A stretch of DNA of 64,000 nucleotides, from the NCBI GenBank assembly GCA_029959555.1, contig JASCPI010000026.1, positions 1 to 64,000 on the forward strand, given 5' to 3'. This document shows, in pieces, positions 46,394-53,475 of the stretch. Position 1 is the first letter of the stretch. Every line of letters starts with the position of its first letter. The notes under the pieces were generated by a model. The model ran no database searches and was not told the origin of the DNA. It worked only from the letters and a program-made list of their open reading frames with translations. Both the position numbers and the translations under genes were made by a program. Source of the stretch: Lysobacteraceae bacterium PS02065. GTDB lineage: Bacteria > Pseudomonadota > Gammaproteobacteria > Xanthomonadales > Rhodanobacteraceae.

Positions 46394-47179
46394 ATGGACG
46401 AACGCCCCACGACCGCGCGCAAACCGCACCGCGGCATCTACCTGCTGCCGAACCTGTTCACGACGGGCGCGATGTTCGCGGGTTTCTACGCGATCATCGC
46501 GGCGATCGGCGGGCGTTACACCGAGGCGGCGATCGCGGTGTTCGTGGCCGGCCTGCTCGACGGCCTCGACGGGCGCGTCGCGCGCATGACCGGCACGCAG
46601 AGCGAGTTCGGCGTGCAGTACGACTCGCTGTCGGACCTCGTCAGCTTCGGCCTCGCGCCGGCGCTGGTCATGTACACGTGGTCGCTGTCCTCGCTGACCG
46701 CGTACGGCTCGATGTGGGGCAAGGTCGGCTGGGCCGCGGCATTCCTGTACGCGGCCTGCGCGGCGCTGCGCCTCGCGAGGTTCAACACGCAGGTCGGCGT
46801 CGCCGACAAGCGCTACTTCCAGGGCTTGGCCAGTCCCGCCGCGGCGGGACTGTGCATGTCGTTCGTGTGGACGATCGAGAAGTTCGACATGAGCGGCCTC
46901 GACGTGCAGTTCGTGACGCCGGTGGTCGCCGTCGTCGCGGGCCTGCTCATGGTCAGCAACGTGCGCTACTTCAGCTTCAAGGCCTGGCCGATGTCCGACC
47001 GCGTGCCGTTCTTCTGGATCCCGGTCGCCCTGCTCGTGTTCGTCGCGCTCGCGATCGATCCGCCGCGCGTGCTGTTCGGCGTCATCGGCCTGTACGTGCT
47101 GTCGGGGCCGATCATGACCCTGTGGGGGCGTCGCCGCACACGCGAGCAGCGTGCGCAACGCGAGCGCGGCGACGCGTGA
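46394..47179 (+). CDS. pssA: Phosphatidylserine synthase (CDP-alcohol phosphotransferase type)
   Basis: Inner-membrane enzyme joining CDP-diacylglycerol and serine to phosphatidylserine, precursor of phosphatidylethanolamine. 261 residues with about eight membrane helices. The catalytic CDP-alcohol phosphotransferase motif is DGLDGRVARMTGTQSEFGVQ followed by YDSLSD, with the required aspartates. HRGIYLLPNLFTTGAMFAGF at the start is typical of the type II PssA. Start at the ATG at 46394; the frame opens at 46340 without similarity. Its stop overlaps the GTG of the next gene by four bases, heading an operon with a partner-switch module and a lipid transporter. An archaetidylserine-type relative is unlikely in this context. 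Confidence 0.94.
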   Translation: MDERPTTARKPHRGIYLLPNLFTTGAMFAGFYAIIAAIGGRYTEAAIAVFVAGLLDGLDGRVARMTGTQSEFGVQYDSLSDLVSFGLAPALVMYTWSLSSLTAYGSMWGKVGWAAAFLYAACAALRLARFNTQVGVADKRYFQGLASPAAAGLCMSFVWTIEKFDMSGLDVQFVTPVVAVVAGLLMVSNVRYFSFKAWPMSDRVPFFWIPVALLVFVALAIDPPRVLFGVIGLYVLSGPIMTLWGRRRTREQRAQRERGDA

Positions 47180-48876
47180 ACGCCGTGCCGGCCGTGCGTG
47201 ATGCAGGGGCCGGTGCCAGCGAAGCGCTCGCGCTCGCGTTCCTCGCCGACCTCTCGCAGGCGCTCGCGGTCTCGCTCGACCTGCGCCAGACGCTGACCGA
47301 GGCGATCACGCGCATCGCCTCGTTCATGCAGGCCGAAGCGGCGTCGCTGTTCCTGCTCGATCCGCACGAGCCGGTGCTCGAATGCCGCGTCTGCGTCGGC
47401 CCTGTCGATCTCAAGGGCGTGCGCATCGCGGTCGGGCAGGGTGCGGTCGGCCGTGCGGTCGCCGAGAACGCGAGCATCGTCGTCGACGAGGTCTCGGGCG
47501 ATCCGCGCTTCGACGCGACGATCGACGCCGCATCGGGCTTTCGCACGCGCAGCGTGCTGTGCGCGCCGCTGTCGACCGCGCGCGGGCCGATCGGCGCGCT
47601 CGAGGTCGTCAACAAGCGTGGCGGCGGCACGTTCTCGGCGCACGAAGCCGGCATCCTGCGCCTGATCGCCGCGCCGACCGCGCTCGCGATCAACAACGCG
47701 CGCATGGCCCAGGAGCTCGTCGAACAGGCGCGCATGCGCCGCGAGTTCGATCTCGCGCGCCGCCTGCAGAAGTCGCTGCTGCCGCAGCGTCGCCGAGACG
47801 GATTCCCCGTGCGTGGCGTCAACCTGCCCGCCAACGAGATCTCGGGCGATTTCTACGACTTCTTCGATCTTCCGGGTCGTCGCGTCGGCTTCGTCATCGG
47901 CGACGTCTCCGGCAAGGGCCTCGATGCGGCCCTGCTCATGGTGCGCGCCGCGGCACTGTTGCGCTGGGTGGGCAAGGACGATCTCGCGCCGGGCCAGTGG
48001 CTGGCGCGCGTCAACGACGAGCTGTGCGAGACGCGCTCGCAGGGGCGCTTCGTCTGCGCGCTGGTCGGCGACTGCGATCGCGACGGCGGGAGCGCGCGCA
48101 TCGCCGGAGCGGGTTTCCCGCCGGCGCTGCTGCATCGAGACGGCCGTTTCGAGGAATTTCCTTCCGGTGGCCCGCCGCTCGGCATCCTGCCGGGACAGGT
48201 CTACGACGAGCATGTCGTCGAGATCGGCGACGGCGCGCTGTACTGCTTTTCGGACGGTGTCACCGACGTGCGCGACGCGCAGCGCCGCACGATCGGCGCG
48301 CAAGGCGTGCGCGACCTCGTGGCCACGCACGCGGGCGCCTCCCCCGAGCCGCGCCTGCGCGCGCTGGTCGCCGCGCTCAAGCATCTGCGCCTCGTCGACG
48401 ACACCACGGTGCTGCTGATCGAGCGGCCGCGCGCGCGCGGTCCCGAGATCCTGCTCGAGCGGAGCTTCGCGGCGGATCCGTGCGAACTGCGCGAGATGCG
48501 CTCCGTACTGCGCGGTACGCTCGACGGCGCGGGCGTCGACACCGCATTGCGCGATAAACTCGTGCTCGCCGTCGACGAGGCGTGCTGCAACGTGATCCGC
48601 CACGCCTACGGGCCGCAGCGCAGCGGCGACATCTCGCTGCGCGTGGCCAGCGAAGGGGACGTGCTCGAGTTCCGCCTCGTCGATTCGGCGCCGCCGGTCG
48701 AGCCGGCATGCGTGTGTCCGAAACCGCTCGGCGAGGTGCGTGCGGGAGGGCTCGGCGTCGCGCTCATCGATTCGGTGATGGACGAGTGGCGGATCGCCGT
48801 GTTGCCCGACGGCGACGGCAACTGCCTGACGATGCGCAAGCGTGTGCCAAGGAACGAACCAGGGGACGACGAGTGA
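47176..48876 (+). CDS. GAF-PP2C-HATPase partner-switch regulator (RsbU/RsbW fusion)
   Basis: 566-residue cytoplasmic signalling protein combining three domains: GAF sensor (about 25-175), SpoIIE/RsbU-type PP2C phosphatase (about 205-400) with ISGDFYDFF, GFVIGDVSGKGLDAALLM and YCFSDGVTDV, and an RsbW-like HATPase (about 430-555) with N-box VDEACCNVIRHAYG and G-box GLGVALIDSVMDE. In partner-switch systems the phosphatase dephosphorylates, and the kinase phosphorylates, a STAS protein; here both are in one chain, next to such a STAS gene. GTG start overlaps pssA (GTGA); the stop overlaps the STAS start. The frame is open upstream over pssA as a shadow. Signal sensed by GAF unknown. Confidence 0.92.
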   Translation: MNAVPAVRDAGAGASEALALAFLADLSQALAVSLDLRQTLTEAITRIASFMQAEAASLFLLDPHEPVLECRVCVGPVDLKGVRIAVGQGAVGRAVAENASIVVDEVSGDPRFDATIDAASGFRTRSVLCAPLSTARGPIGALEVVNKRGGGTFSAHEAGILRLIAAPTALAINNARMAQELVEQARMRREFDLARRLQKSLLPQRRRDGFPVRGVNLPANEISGDFYDFFDLPGRRVGFVIGDVSGKGLDAALLMVRAAALLRWVGKDDLAPGQWLARVNDELCETRSQGRFVCALVGDCDRDGGSARIAGAGFPPALLHRDGRFEEFPSGGPPLGILPGQVYDEHVVEIGDGALYCFSDGVTDVRDAQRRTIGAQGVRDLVATHAGASPEPRLRALVAALKHLRLVDDTTVLLIERPRARGPEILLERSFAADPCELREMRSVLRGTLDGAGVDTALRDKLVLAVDEACCNVIRHAYGPQRSGDISLRVASEGDVLEFRLVDSAPPVEPACVCPKPLGEVRAGGLGVALIDSVMDEWRIAVLPDGDGNCLTMRKRVPRNEPGDDE

Positions 48877-49226
48877 ACGGGATCGAGCAGGAAACCACCG
48901 ACGGACGCGTGCTGATCCACCTGCGCGGCGAGGTCGACCTGTCGTGGTCGCAGCAGGTGCGCAAGGCGGTGCTCGACGCACTCGCCGCGAGCCCGCGCGT
49001 CGGCGTCGTGCTGCGCGACGTCGGCTACATCGACTCGTCGGGCATCGCCGCACTCGTCGAGGGCTTCCAGAACGCGCGCTCGACCGGGCGTGCTTTCGCG
49101 CTCGTCGCGATCAGCGACGCGGTGCGTGCCGTGCTCGAGCTCGCGCGACTGGATCGGGTGTTCCCGATCGTCGCCGACGCGGACGCGATTCCCGAACCCG
49201 CCGGCGGCGCGGCTTGGAAGCCCTGA
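48873..49226 (+). CDS. STAS-domain protein (anti-sigma antagonist / MlaB-like)
   Basis: 117-residue single STAS domain. VLIHLRGEVDLSWSQQVRKAV is the first strand-helix unit and VGYIDSSGIAALVEGF contains D54-S55-S56-G57, the conserved phospho-acceptor site of SpoIIAA/RsbV proteins (S56 would be phosphorylated). It overlaps the upstream phosphatase/kinase gene by four bases and the downstream MlaE permease gene by about 13. Two roles are possible: anti-sigma antagonist for a distant sigma factor, or MlaB-like subunit of the adjacent ABC transporter; both could be true. Family recognition is firm, role is inference. Confidence 0.9.
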   Translation: MNGIEQETTDGRVLIHLRGEVDLSWSQQVRKAVLDALAASPRVGVVLRDVGYIDSSGIAALVEGFQNARSTGRAFALVAISDAVRAVLELARLDRVFPIVADADAIPEPAGGAAWKP

Positions 49227-50011
49227 GCTCGCCGCTCGCGCGGCTCGGCCGTGCCACGTTCGCCGTCCTCGGCGGGCTCGGCTACGCGGCCTTGCTGCTC
49301 GTCGAGTCGCTGTACTACACGTTCGTCGGCTGGCGCCATGGCCAGCCCGTGCGCTGGCGTGCCGTGTTCGAGCAGATGCGCCAGGTCGGCGTCGACGCGT
49401 TGCCGATCGTCTGCCTGCTCGCGTTCACGGTCGGGCTCATGCTCGGCATCCAGTTCATCGCCGCGCTCGGCGAGTTCGGCGCGCAGTCACAGGTCGTTCT
49501 CGCCGTCGCCAAGTCGGTCACGCGCGAGTTCGGCGCGCTGATCACCGCGATCCTCGTCGCCGGGCGTTCGGGCTCGGCACTGGCCGCGCGCATCGGTTCG
49601 ATGACGGTGTCGCAGGAGGTCGATGCGCTCGCCGTGATCGGCATCGAGCCCGTACGCTACCTCGTCGCACCCGCGCTCATCGCGATGCTCGTGATGCTGC
49701 CCGCGCTCACGATCTTCGCCGACGCGGTCGCGATCTTCGGCGCTGCGCTGTACAGCGCGCCCGCGCTCGACGTGACGCCGACCGCCTACGTGCTGCAGAC
49801 GCTCGCGCTGCTCGAACCCGGCGATGTCGGCCAGGGCCTAGCCAAGAGCGTGGTGTTCGCGCTGCTGATCACGCTGATCGGCGTGAGCACGGGCTTCTCG
49901 GTCACCGGTGGTGCCGAGGGCGTCGGCCGTGCGACGACGCGCGCGGTGGTGCTGTCGATCTGCTGGATCATCGTCGCCGACATGATCTTCAGCTTCTTCC
50001 TCAACCGATGA
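49214..50011 (+). CDS. mlaE: MlaE-family ABC transporter permease
   Basis: Permease of an MCE-type lipid ABC transporter in the inner membrane. About 265 residues with five to six hydrophobic helices; MlaE signatures are FTVGLMLGIQFIAALGEFGA and REFGALITAILVAGRSGSAL with MTVSQEVDALAVIGIEPVRY. The start is uncertain: TTG at 49214 gives the normal N-terminus (LEALSSPLARLG) and overlaps the STAS gene; no ATG or GTG fits better nearby. The stop overlaps the ATPase start (ATGA). It moves phospholipids between inner membrane and MlaD; direction is not decided by sequence. Confidence 0.9.
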   Translation: MEALSSPLARLGRATFAVLGGLGYAALLLVESLYYTFVGWRHGQPVRWRAVFEQMRQVGVDALPIVCLLAFTVGLMLGIQFIAALGEFGAQSQVVLAVAKSVTREFGALITAILVAGRSGSALAARIGSMTVSQEVDALAVIGIEPVRYLVAPALIAMLVMLPALTIFADAVAIFGAALYSAPALDVTPTAYVLQTLALLEPGDVGQGLAKSVVFALLITLIGVSTGFSVTGGAEGVGRATTRAVVLSICWIIVADMIFSFFLNR

Positions 50012-50817
50012 CCGACGCCACCCCGCCACCGCTGATCGAGGTCGAGAAGCTCGAGGCCTGGTACGGTCGCCGGCGCATCCTCAACGGCGTCGACTTCCGC
50101 GTCGGTGCGGGCGAGATCCGCGTCATCATGGGCGGCTCGGGCTCGGGCAAGAGCACGTTGCTGCGCCACATGCTCGGCCTCAACCGGCCCGTGTCGGGCA
50201 GCGTGCGCCTGTTCGGCACCGACATCGCGCATGCCACGGCGCGCGAGAAGCTCGAGCTGCGCAAGCGCATCGGCGTGTCGTTCCAGGGCGGCGCGCTGCT
50301 GACCTCGATGTCGGTCGGCGAGAACGTCGCGCTGCCGCTGCGCGAGCACACCCGCCTGGACGAGCAGACCATCCGCATCATGAGCCGCCTCAAGCTCGAG
50401 GTGGTCAACCTCGGCGGCTTCCAGGACCTCATGCCGAGCCAGCTCTCGGGCGGCATGGTCAAACGTGCCGCGCTCGCGCGTGCGATCGTCATGGACCCGC
50501 GCCTGCTGTTCTTCGACGAGCCCTCGGCCGGCCTCGACCCGGTCGTGTCGGCCGAGCTCGACGAACTCATCCTGCGCCTGCGCGATGCGTTGCGCATGAC
50601 CATCGTCGTGGTCACCCACGAGCTCGAGAGCGCGTTCAAGATCGCCGACACGATCACCGTGCTCGACCACGGCGACGTGCTCATGACCGGCACCACCGCG
50701 CAGGTGCGCGCAGCCGACAACGAGCGCATCCAGGACCTGCTCAACCGTCGCCCGCGCGAGGTCCATGTCGACGCCGATGCCTACCTGCGCAGACTGACCG
50801 GCGAGGAAGCCGCATGA
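50008..50817 (+). CDS. mlaF: MlaF-family ABC transporter ATPase
   Basis: 269-residue cytoplasmic ATPase of the MlaE permease. Walker A GGSGSGKSTLL (about 42-52), Q-loop SFQGGALL, signature LSGGMVKRAALARAI, Walker B RLLFFDEPSAGLDP, H-loop VVVTHELESAF. The C-terminal extension after the core (LLNRRPREVHVDADAYLRRL) is where E. coli MlaF is held by MlaB, which makes the STAS gene two positions upstream a candidate partner. ATGA overlap with mlaE. Confidence 0.95.
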   Translation: MTDATPPPLIEVEKLEAWYGRRRILNGVDFRVGAGEIRVIMGGSGSGKSTLLRHMLGLNRPVSGSVRLFGTDIAHATAREKLELRKRIGVSFQGGALLTSMSVGENVALPLREHTRLDEQTIRIMSRLKLEVVNLGGFQDLMPSQLSGGMVKRAALARAIVMDPRLLFFDEPSAGLDPVVSAELDELILRLRDALRMTIVVVTHELESAFKIADTITVLDHGDVLMTGTTAQVRAADNERIQDLLNRRPREVHVDADAYLRRLTGEEAA

Positions 50818-50857
50818 ACCGTCTCGCGCGACGACACGCACGAACCGAACGGCCGGC

Positions 50858-50863
50858 TAGAAT
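50858..50863 (+). promoter_or_regulatory. Possible internal -10 element before mlaD
   Basis: TAGAAT in ggc-TAGAAT-ggtcg, 28 bases before the mlaD GTG, in the 73-base gap that breaks the otherwise overlapping operon. Suggests a second start site for mlaD and the lipoprotein. Confidence 0.4.
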
Positions 50864-50890
50864 GGTCGCGTCCCAGCGGACCTTGCCCAC

Positions 50891-51817
50891 GTGAAACGCG
50901 ATACCGTCAATTACACCCTCGTCGGCGCCGTCGTCGCGCTCGCGCTCGTGCTGCTGCTGGTCGGGCTCGCGCTGATCACGGGGCGCAGCGGCGCGACGGC
51001 CGACTACACGGTGCGCTACCGCAACGTGACCGGGCTGCGCTACGGCGCACCGGTGTTCTACGAGGGTTACCGCATCGGCCAGGTCGGCGGCCTGGAGCCC
51101 GAGCGCGGGCCGGAAGGCACGCGCTACCGCGTGACCTTGTCGGTCGACCGTGACTGGACCATTCCCGCCGACAGCGTCGCGCGCCTGCAGTCGAGCGGCC
51201 TGCTCGCCGACATGTCGATCGGCATCCGCGAGGGCCGCAGCGCCGACGTGCTCGCGGCCGGAGCCGAGATCGCCGGTGCCGAGAACGCCGACGTGTTCAT
51301 GGCCGTCGGCGAACTCGCTGGGCAGGTCTCCGAGCTCACGCGCGACAAGCTCACGCCGCTGGTCGCGCTGCTCTCGCAGCGCGTGGATTCGATCACCGGC
51401 GCGCTCGACGAGAGCACGCCGCAGATCCTCGAACAGGCCAATACGCTGCTCGGCCGCCTCAACGACGCCTCCGGCGCGCTCGACGATCTGCTCAAGCCGC
51501 AGAACCGTGCCGCGGTTGCGGGCATCCTCGGCAACGTTCAAGGCCTCAGCGTCGAGCTGCGCGAGACGCGCCGCATGCTCGACGACACGGTCGGCGAGCT
51601 GTCCGGCATGGTCAAGGACAACCGCGCCGACGTGCGCAACGCGGTCACCGATCTCGCCACCGTCATGGGCAGCCTGTCCAGCCGCATGGAAGTGATCACC
51701 CACCATCTCGAATCGGCGACGCGCAACCTCGACGAGTTCAGCCGCGAGATCCGCCGCAACCCGGGCCAGCTGCTGCGCTCGCCGCAGGGCGACAAGCTCG
51801 AGGAAGAGGAGCCGTGA
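50891..51817 (+). CDS. mlaD: MlaD-family (MCE-domain) substrate-binding protein
   Basis: 308-residue periplasmic protein anchored by one N-terminal helix (about 8-30; VGAVVALALVLLLVGLALIT). One MCE domain follows (about 38-120; VRYRNVTGLRYGAPVFYEGYRIGQV). The C-terminal 180 residues form a long helical region (LTRDKLTPLVALLSQRVDSI; LDDLLKPQNRAAVAGILGNV), probably an extended tube or coiled coil reaching toward the outer membrane, as in PqiB/YebT-like relatives rather than short MlaD. GTG start; the stop overlaps the lipoprotein start (TGATG). No mlaC or mlaA gene is adjacent. Confidence 0.92.
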   Translation: MKRDTVNYTLVGAVVALALVLLLVGLALITGRSGATADYTVRYRNVTGLRYGAPVFYEGYRIGQVGGLEPERGPEGTRYRVTLSVDRDWTIPADSVARLQSSGLLADMSIGIREGRSADVLAAGAEIAGAENADVFMAVGELAGQVSELTRDKLTPLVALLSQRVDSITGALDESTPQILEQANTLLGRLNDASGALDDLLKPQNRAAVAGILGNVQGLSVELRETRRMLDDTVGELSGMVKDNRADVRNAVTDLATVMGSLSSRMEVITHHLESATRNLDEFSREIRRNPGQLLRSPQGDKLEEEEP

Positions 51818-52458
51818 TGCGGACTGTCGTTCGCGTGATGCGTGCCGTGTCCATCACGGGTCTCGCGCTCGTGCTCGCGGCCTGCGGTGCGACGCCGACC
51901 GTGCCCGATCACACCTACTACCGCATGCCGCGCCCGCAGGAGCTGCCGGTCGCGCAGGCGCAGGTGTTCGAGCTGCCGGTCGTGGTCGGCCTGTTCGCGG
52001 CCGATGGCCTCTACGCCGACCGTGCGCTGGTCTACGCGCTCGATGCGGAAGCCAACGAGCTGCGCCAGTACCACTACCAGCTGTGGACCGACCCACCGAC
52101 GCGCGTGCTGCAGCGTCGCCTGCAAGGCATGCTGCGCCGCTCGGCGATCGCGCCGCTGGTCGTCGACGAGCTCGCCGCGAGCCAGCAGGCGTTCCGCGTC
52201 AACGGCGTGATCCTGCGCTTCGAGCGCGTGCCGACCACCGATGGTGGCAGCATCGCCGCGGTCGTGATCAAGCTGCGCATCGACCGCCCCGACGGCACGC
52301 CGCTGGTCGACGAGTTCTACCGCGCCGAAGTGCCGGCCGAAGGGCGCCGCCTCGGCGACACGGTCGCCGCGCTCGGCCTCGCGGTCGACCGCATCTTCGC
52401 CGAGTTCCACGCCGACCTCGTCGAGGAACAGCGCAAGGAGGCCGCGCATGTTCGATGA
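51817..52458 (+). CDS. ABC-type transport auxiliary lipoprotein (PqiC/DUF330-like)
   Basis: 213-residue lipoprotein with lipobox LVLAACGAT (Cys about 23). PDHTYYRMPRPQ at the mature start and ANELRQYHYQLWTDPPTRVL are the signature of ABC_trans_aux (PqiC-like) proteins, which sit in the outer membrane and receive the MCE tunnel. Presence of this gene instead of mlaC/mlaA marks the system as Pqi-like in architecture. The ATG at 51817 is preferred over the GTG one codon earlier, because AGGAG is seven bases away. The stop lies eleven bases inside the next gene. Confidence 0.9.
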   Translation: MRTVVRVMRAVSITGLALVLAACGATPTVPDHTYYRMPRPQELPVAQAQVFELPVVVGLFAADGLYADRALVYALDAEANELRQYHYQLWTDPPTRVLQRRLQGMLRRSAIAPLVVDELAASQQAFRVNGVILRFERVPTTDGGSIAAVVIKLRIDRPDGTPLVDEFYRAEVPAEGRRLGDTVAALGLAVDRIFAEFHADLVEEQRKEAAHVR

Positions 52459-52951
52459 CTACGGCCTGCGCCTGCTCGCCGAGATCGGCGTGGACGCCTA
52501 CGTGCCGCGCGGTTCCGCGGTGCAGGCGCCCGCGGCATCCGCGCCTGCACACGCCGATGTGGCGCAACCTGCCGAGCCTGCCGCCACGGTAGCCGACGCC
52601 GTACCGCCCGCCGTCACTCCGACGCGCGTCGTCGTCGTCTTCGGCTCGGCACCTTCGCCGCGCCTGTCGGCGGACCTGCTGCGCACGTTGCGCGCAGCGC
52701 GCCTCGATGCCGCGATCGCCGAGGCCGGCGACCTCGCCGCGCTCGATGCCGCGCGTGCGTGGATCGTGTTCGGCGAGTCGGTCGCACGCGGACTCGGCGC
52801 ACAACTGCCCGCGCAGCGCCTGCGTGCGGTCGAATGGGTCGTCGCCGCCGAGCCGGCCGACGTCGCGCGCAGTGCCGCGGCCAAGCGCGCGCTGTGGGGC
52901 GAGATCAAGCGCCTGACCCGCGTCGTCGGCGCAGGCGCCGTGCGCGGCTGA
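52448..52951 (+). CDS. Unknown protein upstream of rimI
   Basis: 167 residues, starting MFDDYGLRLLAEIGVDAYVP, then an Ala/Pro-rich linker (about 22-58) and a C-terminal alpha/beta part (TRVVVVFGSAPSPRLSADLL to RAVEWVVAAEPADVARSAAA). No signal peptide. I do not recognise a named domain; position between a transport lipoprotein and rimI, with 11-base overlap upstream and 14-base gap downstream, suggests a coupled housekeeping role. In gammaproteobacteria a DNA polymerase III psi subunit (HolD) gene often precedes rimI, and the size and architecture would fit a diverged HolD; this is inference only. Confidence 0.6.
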   Translation: MFDDYGLRLLAEIGVDAYVPRGSAVQAPAASAPAHADVAQPAEPAATVADAVPPAVTPTRVVVVFGSAPSPRLSADLLRTLRAARLDAAIAEAGDLAALDAARAWIVFGESVARGLGAQLPAQRLRAVEWVVAAEPADVARSAAAKRALWGEIKRLTRVVGAGAVRG

Positions 52952-52965
52952 GCAGGGCAGCGACG

Positions 52966-53442
52966 ATGGCCGCGCAACCCGACACGGTGCCGCTCGCGAC
53001 GTTCCGCGCGATGCGCGCGGAGGATCTCGACGAGGTCGCGCGCATCGAACTGCTCGCGTACCCGTTCCCGTGGACCTGGGGCATCTTCCGCGACTGCATG
53101 AACGCCGGCTACGAATGCTGGGTGCTCGTGCGCGCGCAGGCGATCGTCGGCTACGGCGTGCTGTCGGTCGCCGCGGGCGAGGCGCACATCCTCAACCTGT
53201 GCATCGCGCCGGGCGCGCAGGGCGGGGGTCTCGGCCGGCGCCTGCTCGCTCGCCTCGTCGACCTCGCGCGCTGGCACCGTGCCGAGCGCGTGTTCCTCGA
53301 GGTGCGGCCGTCGAACGGCAAGGCGATCGCGCTGTACGACAGCGCCGGCTTCAACGAGATCGGGCGCCGCCCGAACTACTACCCCGCCAAGCGCGGCCGC
53401 GAGGACGCGCTCGTCATGGCGATGGAGCTGCTCGGCCACTGA
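52966..53442 (+). CDS. rimI: Ribosomal protein S18-alanine N-acetyltransferase
   Basis: 158-residue GNAT acetyltransferase that acetylates the N-terminal alanine of ribosomal protein S18. Features: ELLAYPFPWTWGIFRDCMNAGY near the N-terminus (substrate side, as in RimI), acetyl-CoA loop PGAQGGGLGRRLLARL, RPSNGKAIALYDSAGFNEIG and RRPNYYPAKRGREDALVMAM, the RimI C-terminal signature. Start at ATG 52966; the frame opens earlier as a shadow. Tail-to-tail with valS over a nine-base-stem hairpin. Confidence 0.93.
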   Translation: MAAQPDTVPLATFRAMRAEDLDEVARIELLAYPFPWTWGIFRDCMNAGYECWVLVRAQAIVGYGVLSVAAGEAHILNLCIAPGAQGGGLGRRLLARLVDLARWHRAERVFLEVRPSNGKAIALYDSAGFNEIGRRPNYYPAKRGREDALVMAMELLGH

Positions 53443-53463
53443 CGCGGCCGCGTGGGCCGCGTC
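53441..53463. terminator. Nine-base-stem hairpin between rimI and valS
   Basis: GACGCGGCC (53441-53449) and GGCCGCGTC (53455-53463) pair perfectly around GCGTG. The left arm begins at the second base of the rimI stop codon. No T-run, so a bidirectional intrinsic terminator is possible but not strong. Confidence 0.5.
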
Positions 53464-53475
53464 GTGTCGTGGTCT

